Assembly (NCBI GenBank): GCA_040769125.1
Contig: JAXGLO010000001.1
Coordinates: 1,488,001 to 1,552,000 of the forward strand
DNA: 64,000 nt
Source of the DNA: CAIXSE01 sp040769125
GTDB lineage: Bacteria; Actinomycetota; Thermoleophilia; UBA2241
Direction: 5' to 3'
Under the pieces are notes generated by a model, which was not told the origin of the DNA, ran no database searches, and saw nothing but the letters and a program-made list of their open reading frames with translations. This document shows positions 57,451-64,000 of this stretch, piece after piece; position 1 is the first letter of the stretch, and every line of letters starts with the position of its first letter. Position numbers and translations under genes: made by a program.

Positions 57451-58137
57451 TCAGGCGCGCGTCCCCTGACTGTACGAGAAGCGCATCGGGCTCTCGAACC
57501 CCGATGCCTCCACCCCCGCCTTGATGACCTTCGCGACCGTGAACACACGCTCCGCGGTCTGGAAGCCCTGCTCGAGGCCCCATTCGTCGCTGAGGATATG
57601 GCCGCGGGCGCCCGCCCAGCCGTACGCGCCGAACTGGCTCGTACCGTCGCCGTTGCCGACGAGCAGGCAGCCGTTGCGGATAAACGGCAGCCAGGTCGAG
57701 ATGATGCACGTCTCGGCGCCGCCGGAGCGACGCCCTGCGACGGCCATCACGCCGAGAGACTTGTTGGCGAGCTTAAAGTCCTGATGACGCAGAACCCGCG
57801 TCCGCATGATGAACCTGCTGAAGAGGTCGGAGGGAAGCCCGAAGTACACGGGCGTGGCGACCAGCAGGCCGTCGGCGGCGACCATCTTGTCGAGGACCAT
57901 CTGCACGTCGTCCTCGTCGGCGCGCGCGCAGGGGAGGAACTTACCGTCTTTCTTGGACTTGCCGCAGACGGCGCAGGCCTTGCACGGCTCGATGTGCAGG
58001 TCGCGCAGATTGACGACCTCGTGCTCCGCCTCACCGGGGTAAACGGCGTCCAGCTTCTCGAATGCCTTCTCCAGCATGATGCTGCTGTTGCTGTTATCGC
58101 GGGGGCTGCAGTTGAGCCCTAGAATTCGTACGGCCAA
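57451..58137 (-). CDS. Flavodoxin-fold NADPH-dependent FMN reductase-like protein
   Basis: The 228-residue protein starts RILGLNCSPRDNSNSSIMLE, the phosphate-binding loop of flavodoxin-like reductases (GSPRxxSNS). It continues LHIEPCKACAVCGKSKKDGK with paired CxxC cysteines as in iron-sulfur or redox flavoproteins. It also has LLVATPVYFGLPSDLFSRFI and NKSLGVMAVAGRRSGGAETC. The start is TTG at 58137 with GGGAG six bases upstream. It is the first gene of the Dlt-like operon, 32 bp before the carrier-protein gene. Such a reductase is not part of known dlt operons. It may reduce or modify the acyl group, or be co-transcribed for unrelated reasons. Confidence 0.85.
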   Translation of the reverse strand: MAVRILGLNCSPRDNSNSSIMLEKAFEKLDAVYPGEAEHEVVNLRDLHIEPCKACAVCGKSKKDGKFLPCARADEDDVQMVLDKMVAADGLLVATPVYFGLPSDLFSRFIMRTRVLRHQDFKLANKSLGVMAVAGRRSGGAETCIISTWLPFIRNGCLLVGNGDGTSQFGAYGWAGARGHILSDEWGLEQGFQTAERVFTVAKVIKAGVEASGFESPMRFSYSQGTRA

Positions 58138-58200
58138 GCGACGCTCCCTTATGTGCGCACCCCACCTCAGGACGGAGAGCTGGGGTTGGATTTGATCGGC

Positions 58201-58229
58201 TCTGTACGCGAACGATGTTCAATGCCCAA
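58201..58229 (-). promoter_or_regulatory. Putative promoter of the Dlt-like operon
   Basis: On the reverse strand TTGGGC (58229-58224) and TACAGA (58206-58201) are separated by 17 bp, about 65 bp before the TTG start of the first gene. It is located between the tRNA gene and the operon. The match to a housekeeping promoter is moderate. Confidence 0.4.
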
Positions 58230-58278
58230 TGGTAGCAGAAGACCGCTCGGAGCCGCACCGGCCGCGCCCGCAAAGTCC

Positions 58279-58366
58279 TGGTGCCGAAGGTGGGAATCGA
58301 ACCCACACGCCCGCAAAGGGCACCGGATTTTGAGTCCGACGCGTCTACCGGTTCCGCCACTTCGGC
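58279..58366 (-). tRNA. tRNA-Leu (anticodon CAA)
   Basis: The reverse strand folds as a class II tRNA of 88 nt including an encoded CCA. The acceptor GCCGAAG pairs with CTTCGGC. The anticodon loop CTCAAAA gives CAA (codon UUG). A long variable arm is present (GGTGCCCTTTGCGGGCG region), and GGTTCGATTCC is the T-loop. Acceptor and D-arm (GTGGCGGAACCGGTAGACGC) match bacterial tRNA-Leu. It is upstream of the Dlt-like operon on the same strand. Confidence 0.96.
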
Positions 58367-58414
58367 ACGCTGAGCGCAAGCGACGGCTTATGGTATCGCG
58401 AATACGACGACAAA

Positions 58415-58448
58415 GGGAGCGGCCGGCGCTGCCGCGGCGGCCGCTCCC
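58415..58448 (-). terminator. Intrinsic terminator of the transglycosylase gene
   Basis: GGGAGCGGCCG and CGGCCGCTCCC form an 11-bp stem with a 12-nt loop, followed on the reverse strand by TTTGTCGTCGT. It sits 18 bp after the transglycosylase stop and 49 bp before the tRNA. Confidence 0.8.
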
Positions 58449-58465
58449 CTCGCCTCACCGCAGGC

Positions 58466-59281
58466 TCAGCGCGCCATCCAGTAGGTCACCGGCCACATGC
58501 GAGGGCCCCAGCCCTTGCCCACCGCGTAGCAGGTGGCGAAGATCTGCGCCTTGCCGTCGTAGATGCTCGAGCGGCGGTAGGGGTTCCAGCTCCCGGACCA
58601 GGTGCCCGGGTAGTACTGGAAGAGCCCCTTGTACATGGTCCCCGCGTACCGCCTCCCCCTCGATTCGTACATCATCATGCGGTAGATGAGGCCGGCGCTC
58701 ACGTGGTACCTGGCGGCGGCCACACGGATGATCGCGCCCCAGTTTCCGCTGCGGTTCCAGGCCGCCAGGCGCCGTTGGACCGCATAGCGCACCGAAAGCC
58801 GGTGTACCTTGCCGCGCCAGGCACGCACGGCCCGGCGCAGGGTGATCACGCGCCGGCGCAGCTCTTCGATGCTGGGCGCCGGCGCGACGCTCGCCGCGTC
58901 CGTCGCTTCAGCCTCCGGCACAGCCGAAGGGGACTCCATGGGCAGAGCTGAGGGAGACTCCGTGGGCAGAGCCGAGGGAGACTCCGCAAGGGTGACTGAA
59001 GGGGATTCCGTAGGCGTGGCCTCGGCAGACCTTCTCGGAGTGGGGAGCGGAACCGGCGTCGATACCGACAGCTCGCCGGCCGCGGCCGCCAGGGCCGCGC
59101 GCAGGAGCGCGTTCGCCCGCACAAGGCGGACGCGCTTCTCGCGGAGCTCAGCCTTGGCGCAGGCCAGTCTCGCGCGCAATGATGGAGCCGCGTCCGCTCT
59201 CTGCGGAATGACGGCGCTGACAAGGGCGGTGGCGATGACGAGAAGCGCAAACAGCGCAATCCAGCTCTTGCATCGGATCAC
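58466..59281 (-). CDS. Secreted lysozyme-fold lytic transglycosylase-like protein
   Basis: The 271-residue protein has a signal peptide (ALFALLVIATALVSAVIPQR) and a coiled-coil-prone segment. A repeated linker follows (units ESPSALP/ESPSAVP, about 90-125), then a second helical segment. The C-terminal SLT/lysozyme-like domain has AAARYHVSAGLIYRMMMYES with the catalytic Glu, then YKGLFQYYPGTWSGSWNPYR and ATCYAVGKGWGPRMWPV. It probably cuts peptidoglycan glycan strands, like actinobacterial resuscitation-type or transglycosylase proteins. A GTG at 59281 follows AAAGGACGTT. The terminator at 58415-58448 follows it. Confidence 0.8.
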   Translation of the reverse strand: MIRCKSWIALFALLVIATALVSAVIPQRADAAPSLRARLACAKAELREKRVRLVRANALLRAALAAAAGELSVSTPVPLPTPRRSAEATPTESPSVTLAESPSALPTESPSALPMESPSAVPEAEATDAASVAPAPSIEELRRRVITLRRAVRAWRGKVHRLSVRYAVQRRLAAWNRSGNWGAIIRVAAARYHVSAGLIYRMMMYESRGRRYAGTMYKGLFQYYPGTWSGSWNPYRRSSIYDGKAQIFATCYAVGKGWGPRMWPVTYWMAR

Positions 59282-59523
59282 AACGTCCTTTCGACAGGGT
59301 GTCCCCGGGAGCAGCGGCGTAGCCTGTGCCCGCGGAGCGTGCCGCGTCTCTCAGAGAGCATGCACCCAGCACGCGCGCGCCACGGGAGGGAAAGTAAAAA
59401 ATGGGGAGAGAGAGGGCGAACGGATGAAGGGCGTGCGGAGACGCCTCGTTGTTTTCGTTCAAGGGGACAGTAAACCATCTCGGCAACACCCGTGCAACTC
59501 GGGTGCGGCCCAGCGGCGCGCGT

Positions 59524-60606
59524 ATGGTACTGTCACACCGCGCGAAGGGCCGGGACGCGCGAAGGGCCGAGGCGCCGGGAGGGCAGACCATCAAGAAGAC
59601 CATCCGCCATATCGCCGTCTTCGCGGTCGTCGTCCTCATCCTGTACCTGCTCCTGCCGCGGCTGGTCAATGTCGAGGAGACGCTCAGGCTCCTCTCGGGG
59701 GCCAGCTACGTCGTGCTCGGCGCAGCCGTGGCCCTCGAGGTGCTCGCGGCACTCTCCTACGCCAACCTCTTCCGCTTCATCCTCAAGCTGCTCGACATCC
59801 GCATGCGCCTGCGCGAGGTGCTCTCCATCACGCTGAGCGGGCTGGCGGTGAGCCACGTGCTCTCGGCGGGAGGAGTAGGCGGCTGGGTGGTCACATACAA
59901 CGCGCTGCTCAAGCGGCATGTGCCCCACGGGCTCATCTTCGTGGCGATCGCCGCGCAGCAGTTCTTCAACTACGTCGTGCTGTGGGCGGTCTTCGCCCTG
60001 GCGCTCGTGTACCTCGTGCTGGGCCGTGGCCAGTCGATCGCCGGCTATATGGTGGGGCTCGTGCTCATCGTACTGCTGCTCTGGCTCACGGCATACGGCG
60101 TCTACCTCTACCACCGCAAGACGAAGATGCGCCGCCGCGTCGCCCAGCTCGCGCGCCTCGTCAACACCATCTTGCGCCGCGAGGTGATCCAGGAGAGCCA
60201 CATCGACGGGTGGCTCGACAACCTCTTCGCCGGCATGCGGCGCATGAACTCGCATCGCGGCTCCTACCGCAAGGCCGCCCTGCTCGCCTGCGGCTACTGG
60301 ACTTTCGACCTGCTCTGCCTCTACGTGACCTTCCTCGCATTCGGCCACAACGTCTCGTTCGGAGCCCTGGCCGTAAGCTTCGTCGTCGCCTACGCAATCG
60401 GCACGCTGGCACCCACGCCGGGCGGCCTGGGCGCAGTCGAAGGGATCCTGATCGCCCTGACGGTGAGCTTCGGCGTACCCTCGGCGACGGCGGTGGCTGG
60501 AGTGCTCGTCTACCGGCTCATCAACTTCTGGCTGCCGATCCCGCCGGGCCTCCTGGCCTACCTGATCGTCCGCCCAGCCGGAAGCCAGTCACCAAGGTCG
60601 GAATAG
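59524..60606 (+). CDS. UPF0104/LPG-synthase-TM-like integral membrane protein (flippase-like)
   Basis: The 360-residue protein has about seven to eight TM helices and the family signature YAIGTLAPTPGGLGAVEGIL. It also has GLAVSHVLSAGGVGGWVVTY near the middle and LLLPRLVNVEETLRLLSGAS at the front. The family includes the membrane domain of MprF (lysyl-phosphatidylglycerol synthase) and AglD-type lipid-linked sugar enzymes. The catalytic GNAT part of MprF is absent. It may translocate or modify lipid-linked substrates. The start is not clear: ATG at 59524 is used, but no good Shine-Dalgarno sequence is near and an earlier in-frame ATG at 59449 exists. The 240-bp gap to the left holds no supported gene. 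Confidence 0.8.
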   Translation: MVLSHRAKGRDARRAEAPGGQTIKKTIRHIAVFAVVVLILYLLLPRLVNVEETLRLLSGASYVVLGAAVALEVLAALSYANLFRFILKLLDIRMRLREVLSITLSGLAVSHVLSAGGVGGWVVTYNALLKRHVPHGLIFVAIAAQQFFNYVVLWAVFALALVYLVLGRGQSIAGYMVGLVLIVLLLWLTAYGVYLYHRKTKMRRRVAQLARLVNTILRREVIQESHIDGWLDNLFAGMRRMNSHRGSYRKAALLACGYWTFDLLCLYVTFLAFGHNVSFGALAVSFVVAYAIGTLAPTPGGLGAVEGILIALTVSFGVPSATAVAGVLVYRLINFWLPIPPGLLAYLIVRPAGSQSPRSE

Positions 60607-60687
60607 CGGCGACCACCGGTGAGGCGGCGTCCATCGTCTCGCCGGCAGCCGGCGACGCGGGCGTGTCGCGGGCGTACCGGAGAGTGA

Positions 60688-62370
60688 TCAGGGCGCCGAA
60701 GCTCCAGCGGACCCGCCCGTGGCCGCCGGCCCCGGCGCCGGGACGCGGTAGATATCGAGAGACGGCCCCCTCTCGCCCGGCCCCGGCCGGAACGCGGCGA
60801 CCCGCACCGCCTCGCGGCCCAGGCGGCGGTAGAAGGCCGCGATGCCGGGGTAGTGCCCGGCCGCAGCCAGCACCCGATCGCGCACCGTGGAGGCGATGAT
60901 CACGTAGTCCACTCGCTCACGCCGTAGCCAGGCGAAGCTGTGAGAAGGGTTCGGCACGCCGGGCAACGGCAGCTCAAGGCGGAGCACATTGTAGGCGCGC
61001 GGAGCCTGGCCGGCAGCACGATAGTGAGGCAGGTCGGCCACCGAGACAAGCGGCGGGCCGTAGTTCTCGGTCGCCACGGTCGAGCCGGCCGAGATCTCCC
61101 GCTCCACCCATGCCTTGGCGCGCACGCGCACGTCGACGCCGGAGAGGCCACGGACGAAATCGAGCGAGCTGCCCAGCGGCGCGACGATGGCCACGGCCAG
61201 CACCACGCCGACCGCCGCCCGGCGCACAACGTCCCCCCTCCCCCTGCCGCGCGCCGCCTCGAGACAGAGCCGCACGGCGAAGATGATCAGCAGAGGGATG
61301 ACGGGCAGGAGGTAGCGGTCCATCAGCTCCTTCCACGTGCCGATGTACACGAGGTAGACGATGACGTAGGGAGCGACGACCAGGTCGAAGCGGCTGCGCC
61401 GCCAGACCGCCCAGGCGAGCCCGGCGAGGCCCAGCACCAGCAAAGCGATCCCCAGGCTGCCCTTAAGGTTAACGCTGAGGTTGAACCAGAAGCCGTTGCC
61501 GACGTTTTCGAAGCCCAGCCAGCCGCGGTTCATGATGCGGCTCTGGGTGATGAAATCGCCGACGAAGTGGATGAGGTCGAGCAGCACGAACGGCGACCCC
61601 GTGACAAAGGCGAGGAGCATCGGCCCCCAGGCGCGCCACAGGATCAGGCGCACCCAGGCCCAGGCCGCACCGGCGCCCTCGGCGACGCGGCGAGCTGCCT
61701 CCTCGCGGCAGACGAAGACGGCCGCGACGGTGACCGGCAGGACGAGCATCCCCATGTTGTACTTCGTGGACGTCGCGAGGCCGGCCGCGACCGCCCCGGC
61801 GATCAGCCACCGCACGCCACGGCCCTGCGCGGCATCATAGACCAGCAGGAGCGCCAGCAGCGCCAGCGTGGCGGCCGTAACGTCGGTGACGGCCATGTGC
61901 GAGTAGGCGACGTGCAGCGGCACGACGGCCAGGAACAAGGCCGCGAGCAGGCCGGCCGGGCGCCCGAAGGCCGCCCGGCCGAGACGGTAGACGAGCCACA
62001 CCCCGACGACCCCGAACGCCGCCGAGACGAGGCGCGCCAGCAGCCAGTACGGTCCCGGGTCGACGACGAGAGCGCCGGCGGCAAGCGGGTTGGCCTGCTT
62101 CAGCAGCCACAGCACCGGCGCCGCGACGAAATACACGGCCGCGATCAGGTAGAAGAAGAACGAGGGGTACAGGAAGAACTGCGGGTTGAGGTGGCCGCGC
62201 GCCGCCGCGAAACCTTTGGGGATGACGACGCTCTCGTCGACGTTGAGGAAGCTGTACGGCAGCCCCCACGCGATGCCCTTGAGGCGCAGCACGAGAGCCA
62301 GGGCGAGAACGGCAGCGAGCAGCGCCCCGGTCACCCCGAAGCGCCGCCAGAGCCGAGCGGCCTGCCTCAC
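60688..62370 (-). CDS. GT39-type (dolichyl-phosphate-mannose-protein mannosyltransferase-like) membrane glycosyltransferase
   Basis: The 560-residue protein has about ten TM helices. The first loop is LPYSFLNVDESVVIPKGFAA, the N-terminal acidic pair typical of GT-C enzymes (here DE). LLARLVSAAFGVVGVWLVYR follows, then VPLHVAYSHMAVTDVTAATL and GLATSTKYNMGMLVLPVTV; the DxxTAT and STKYN phrases are common in this family. A C-terminal extracellular part of about 150 residues follows. It transfers sugars from lipid-linked donors outside the membrane. A GTG at 62370 overlaps the hisI stop by GTGA, which is odd for an unrelated function. Specificity is unknown. Confidence 0.85.
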   Translation of the reverse strand: MRQAARLWRRFGVTGALLAAVLALALVLRLKGIAWGLPYSFLNVDESVVIPKGFAAARGHLNPQFFLYPSFFFYLIAAVYFVAAPVLWLLKQANPLAAGALVVDPGPYWLLARLVSAAFGVVGVWLVYRLGRAAFGRPAGLLAALFLAVVPLHVAYSHMAVTDVTAATLALLALLLVYDAAQGRGVRWLIAGAVAAGLATSTKYNMGMLVLPVTVAAVFVCREEAARRVAEGAGAAWAWVRLILWRAWGPMLLAFVTGSPFVLLDLIHFVGDFITQSRIMNRGWLGFENVGNGFWFNLSVNLKGSLGIALLVLGLAGLAWAVWRRSRFDLVVAPYVIVYLVYIGTWKELMDRYLLPVIPLLIIFAVRLCLEAARGRGRGDVVRRAAVGVVLAVAIVAPLGSSLDFVRGLSGVDVRVRAKAWVEREISAGSTVATENYGPPLVSVADLPHYRAAGQAPRAYNVLRLELPLPGVPNPSHSFAWLRRERVDYVIIASTVRDRVLAAAGHYPGIAAFYRRLGREAVRVAAFRPGPGERGPSLDIYRVPAPGPAATGGSAGASAP

Positions 62371-62705
62371 GCGCCTCCCTGCTCGAGCACGAGGGTGGCG
62401 CCCTCGTTGGCCTCGTCGCGGAAGCAGCTCATGACGCCGGTATGGCAGGCCGGGCCCGCCGGCGCCACCGCCAGCAGCACCGTGTCGTGATCGCAGTCGA
62501 GCCGCGCCGAAAGGACGCGCTGGACGTTGCCGCTGGTGCCGCCCTTGTGCCACAGCTCCTTGCGGCTGCGACTCCAGAAATGAGCCTCGCCGGTCTGCAG
62601 GGTCATGGCCAGGGCCTCGGCGTTGGCCCACGCCACCATGAGCACCTCGCCGCTGGCCGCGTCCTGGACGACGCAGGGGACGAGGTCGCCGGCGCCATAG
62701 CGCAC
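62367..62705 (-). CDS. hisI: Phosphoribosyl-AMP cyclohydrolase (third step of histidine synthesis)
   Basis: The 112-residue protein has DLVPCVVQDAASGEVLMVAW, TGEAHFWSRSRKELWHKGGT and SGNVQ. The metal-binding blocks are SARLDCDHDTVLLAVAPAG and PACHTGVMSCF. All conserved Asp/Cys/His ligands of HisI are visible, and no HisE part is fused. The first allowed start is GTG at 62705, but the family-like sequence LIDRQTFLQL continues in frame upstream of it, next to GGAGG. The true start may therefore be about 12 codons earlier at a non-standard codon. Neighbours are era, deoC and a glycosyltransferase, not other his genes. Confidence 0.92.
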   Translation of the reverse strand: MRYGAGDLVPCVVQDAASGEVLMVAWANAEALAMTLQTGEAHFWSRSRKELWHKGGTSGNVQRVLSARLDCDHDTVLLAVAPAGPACHTGVMSCFRDEANEGATLVLEQGGA

Positions 62706-62770
62706 GAGCTGAAGAAACGTCTGCCGGTCGATGAGGGGAACCTCCGCTGATCTACCCCAGCCGCCCGTGG

Positions 62771-63457
62771 CTAGCCGGAGAAATCCTTCATGATGGCGAC
62801 TCCCGCGCTGGTGCCGACGCGCGCGGCGCCGGCGTTGATCATGAGCTCCACGTCACGATAGGTGCGGATGCCGCCGGACGCCTTGACGGCGATGTGCTCG
62901 CCGAGGCACTCGCGCAGCAGCTCGACGTCGCGCACCGTGGCGCCCTTGGGCCCCACGCCGGTCGAGGTCTTCACGAAGTCGACGCCGGCCTGTTCGCAGA
63001 TCTTGCACGCCAGCCGCTTCATCTTCGCGCCCAGGTAGCACGTTTCGATGATCGCCTTGACGGCGATGTGCCCACGGCCGCTGTTGATGCCCTTCATGCG
63101 CACGCCGCGGACCACGCTGGCAAGCTCGTTGCGAACGTACTGGAAGTCGCCCGAGAGAAAGGCCGGAATGTTGATCACCACGTCGATCTCGCCGGCACCT
63201 CTGGAGACCGCCTCCTCAGCGGCGACCACCTTCGTGCGGGCGCTGTCGGCTCCGTAGGGGAACGAGATCACCGCGCACACCTTGACGTCGGCCTGTCGCA
63301 GGAAAGAGTCGGCCAGCGGTACGAAATACGGGAGCACGCAGATCGCCGCGAAGTGGTGCTCTAGCGCCTCCCTGCACAGGCGTTCGATATCCGGCGCAGC
63401 CGCATCCGGACGCAGGAGCGTATGATCGATCGATTTCGCGAGTTGCGCTACGTTCAC
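62771..63457 (-). CDS. deoC: Deoxyribose-phosphate aldolase
   Basis: The 228-residue protein has SIDHTLLRPDA (substrate-binding start), AICVLPYFVPLA, SFPYGADSARTKVVAAEEAV then SRGAGEIDVVINI, HIAVKAIIETCYL, AGVDFVKTSTGVGPKGATV with the Schiff-base Lys, and IAVKASGGIRTYRDVELMIN. The catalytic Asp (DVVIN), Lys and second Lys (VKASGG) are all in place. It cleaves 2-deoxyribose-5-P to acetaldehyde and glyceraldehyde-3-P. The GTG at 63457 with GAAGGA seven bases before it is preferred. A longer frame to 63559 would overlap era by about 29 bp and adds a non-conserved Ser-rich leader. Confidence 0.93.
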   Translation of the reverse strand: MNVAQLAKSIDHTLLRPDAAAPDIERLCREALEHHFAAICVLPYFVPLADSFLRQADVKVCAVISFPYGADSARTKVVAAEEAVSRGAGEIDVVINIPAFLSGDFQYVRNELASVVRGVRMKGINSGRGHIAVKAIIETCYLGAKMKRLACKICEQAGVDFVKTSTGVGPKGATVRDVELLRECLGEHIAVKASGGIRTYRDVELMINAGAARVGTSAGVAIMKDFSG

Positions 63458-63530
63458 GCAGGGATCCTTCGAGGAGGCACATGAGCTCGGTGACGCTGAT
63501 CCGAGTATATCAAAGGGGGCGGGCGAGAGG

Positions 63531-64000
63531 TCAGAGAAAGCGCTCGATGAAGCGCTCATCGCGGCGCCAGCGCTTGCGCACCTTGACCCGCAGATCCAGG
63601 TAGACCTGCACCCCGAGGATCGCCTCGATCCCGTGCCGGGCGCCCGTGCCGATGGCCTTGACGACGCTGCCCCCTCTGCCGACGACGATGGCCTTCTGGG
63701 AATCAGTCTCGACGATCAGTACAGCGGAGATCTCCAGAAGGTCACGGTCGCGGCGTTCATTGACCTCCGCAACCTCGACGGCGATGGCGTGCGGCACCTC
63801 CTCCCGGGTGCGACACAGGGCCTGCTCGCGCACCAGCTCGGCGACGAGCAGCTCGAGCGGCTGGTCGCTCCGCTGCTCCTCGGGGAAGTAGAGGGGCCCC
63901 GGGGGCATCGCCGCGTTGAGGCGCGCCGCGATCTCACTGAGGCCGTCGCCGCGAAGGGCCGAGGCCGGCAGCACCTCGTTGCCCCCAGCAAGGCGGCGCG
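63531..64000 (-). CDS. era: GTPase Era, C-terminal part (gene enters from the right edge)
   Basis: About 155 residues are visible, open at base 64000. They include the end of the G domain (EVLPASALRGDGLSEIAARL), the linker PPGPLYFPEEQRSDQPLELL and VAELVREQALCRTREEVPHA. The KH domain is VETDSQKAIVVGRGGSVVKA then IGTGARHGIEAILGVQVYLD and LRVKVRKRWRRDE. This is the typical Era order; Era binds 16S rRNA 3' end and helps 30S assembly. The G1-G4 motifs lie outside the window. It leads an operon-like row with deoC, hisI and the GT39-like gene on the same strand. Confidence 0.95.
   Translation of the reverse strand, partial: RRLAGGNEVLPASALRGDGLSEIAARLNAAMPPGPLYFPEEQRSDQPLELLVAELVREQALCRTREEVPHAIAVEVAEVNERRDRDLLEISAVLIVETDSQKAIVVGRGGSVVKAIGTGARHGIEAILGVQVYLDLRVKVRKRWRRDERFIERFL

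Overview
The window is 64 kb of high-GC bacterial chromosome with dense, mostly minus-strand operons. Many coding overlaps are GTGA or ATGA. GTG and TTG starts are frequent, and one class A RNase P RNA is present. The gene set (AddAB-like nuclease pair, Lon-like AAA_32 protease, tal-pgi-pgl block, era-deoC-hisI order, MoxR/VWA pair, UPF0104 flippase-like protein) fits a deep-branching actinobacterium (Coriobacteriia, Geothermincolia or Thermoleophilia-like). That placement is inference; no rRNA is present to prove it.

Layout. 1-12.1 kb: a universal-stress protein (cut by the window edge), a Lon-like protease, and three exported or membrane proteins (a gluzincin-like surface protein with IPT/TIG domains, a two-TM surface protein, and a protein ending in a TM1410/GH114-like domain). 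12.3-25.1 kb: an accessory island that looks lower in GC. It holds fragments of IS3- and IS21-family transposons, an MqsR/MqsA-like toxin-antitoxin pair coupled to an ImmA/IrrE peptidase, a zinc-hook AAA_13 ATPase, a 1770-residue SF1 helicase with a Vsr-like nuclease domain, restriction-gene debris and a MazEF pair. 25.2-33 kb: a macro-domain hydrolase and AddA/AddB. 33-39 kb: cupin, RNase P RNA and the pentose-phosphate/glycolysis block pgl, pgi, tal, with an internally deleted transketolase at its head. 39-45 kb: cupin, VWA and MoxR, an orphan HTH-antitoxin plus SecB-like chaperone, a GmrSD-type (DUF262+HNH) gene preceded by a coupled 64-residue ORF, and an HD hydrolase. 45-48.5 kb: a PQQ-like propeller protein and an M42 peptidase flanking a 23-bp repeat array. 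48.6-58.1 kb: a ten-gene Dlt-like operon. 58.2-64 kb: tRNA-Leu(CAA), lytic transglycosylase, UPF0104 protein, GT39-like transferase, hisI, deoC and the 3' part of era.

The most notable system is the operon at 48616-58137: flavoprotein reductase, carrier protein, a 74-residue membrane protein ending in FRYVGF, an AMP-forming ligase, an MBOAT acyltransferase, and five paralogous membrane-anchored SGNH/DltD-like proteins. Every functional class of the teichoic-acid D-alanylation machinery (DltA, C, X, B, D) has a counterpart here, with the D-type protein expanded fivefold. I infer an envelope-polymer acylation system whose acyl group and polymer are unknown. A second theme is defence and toxin-antitoxin modules with unusual partners. 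A third is the abundance of short tandem repeats both between genes and, in frame, inside otherwise conserved enzymes.
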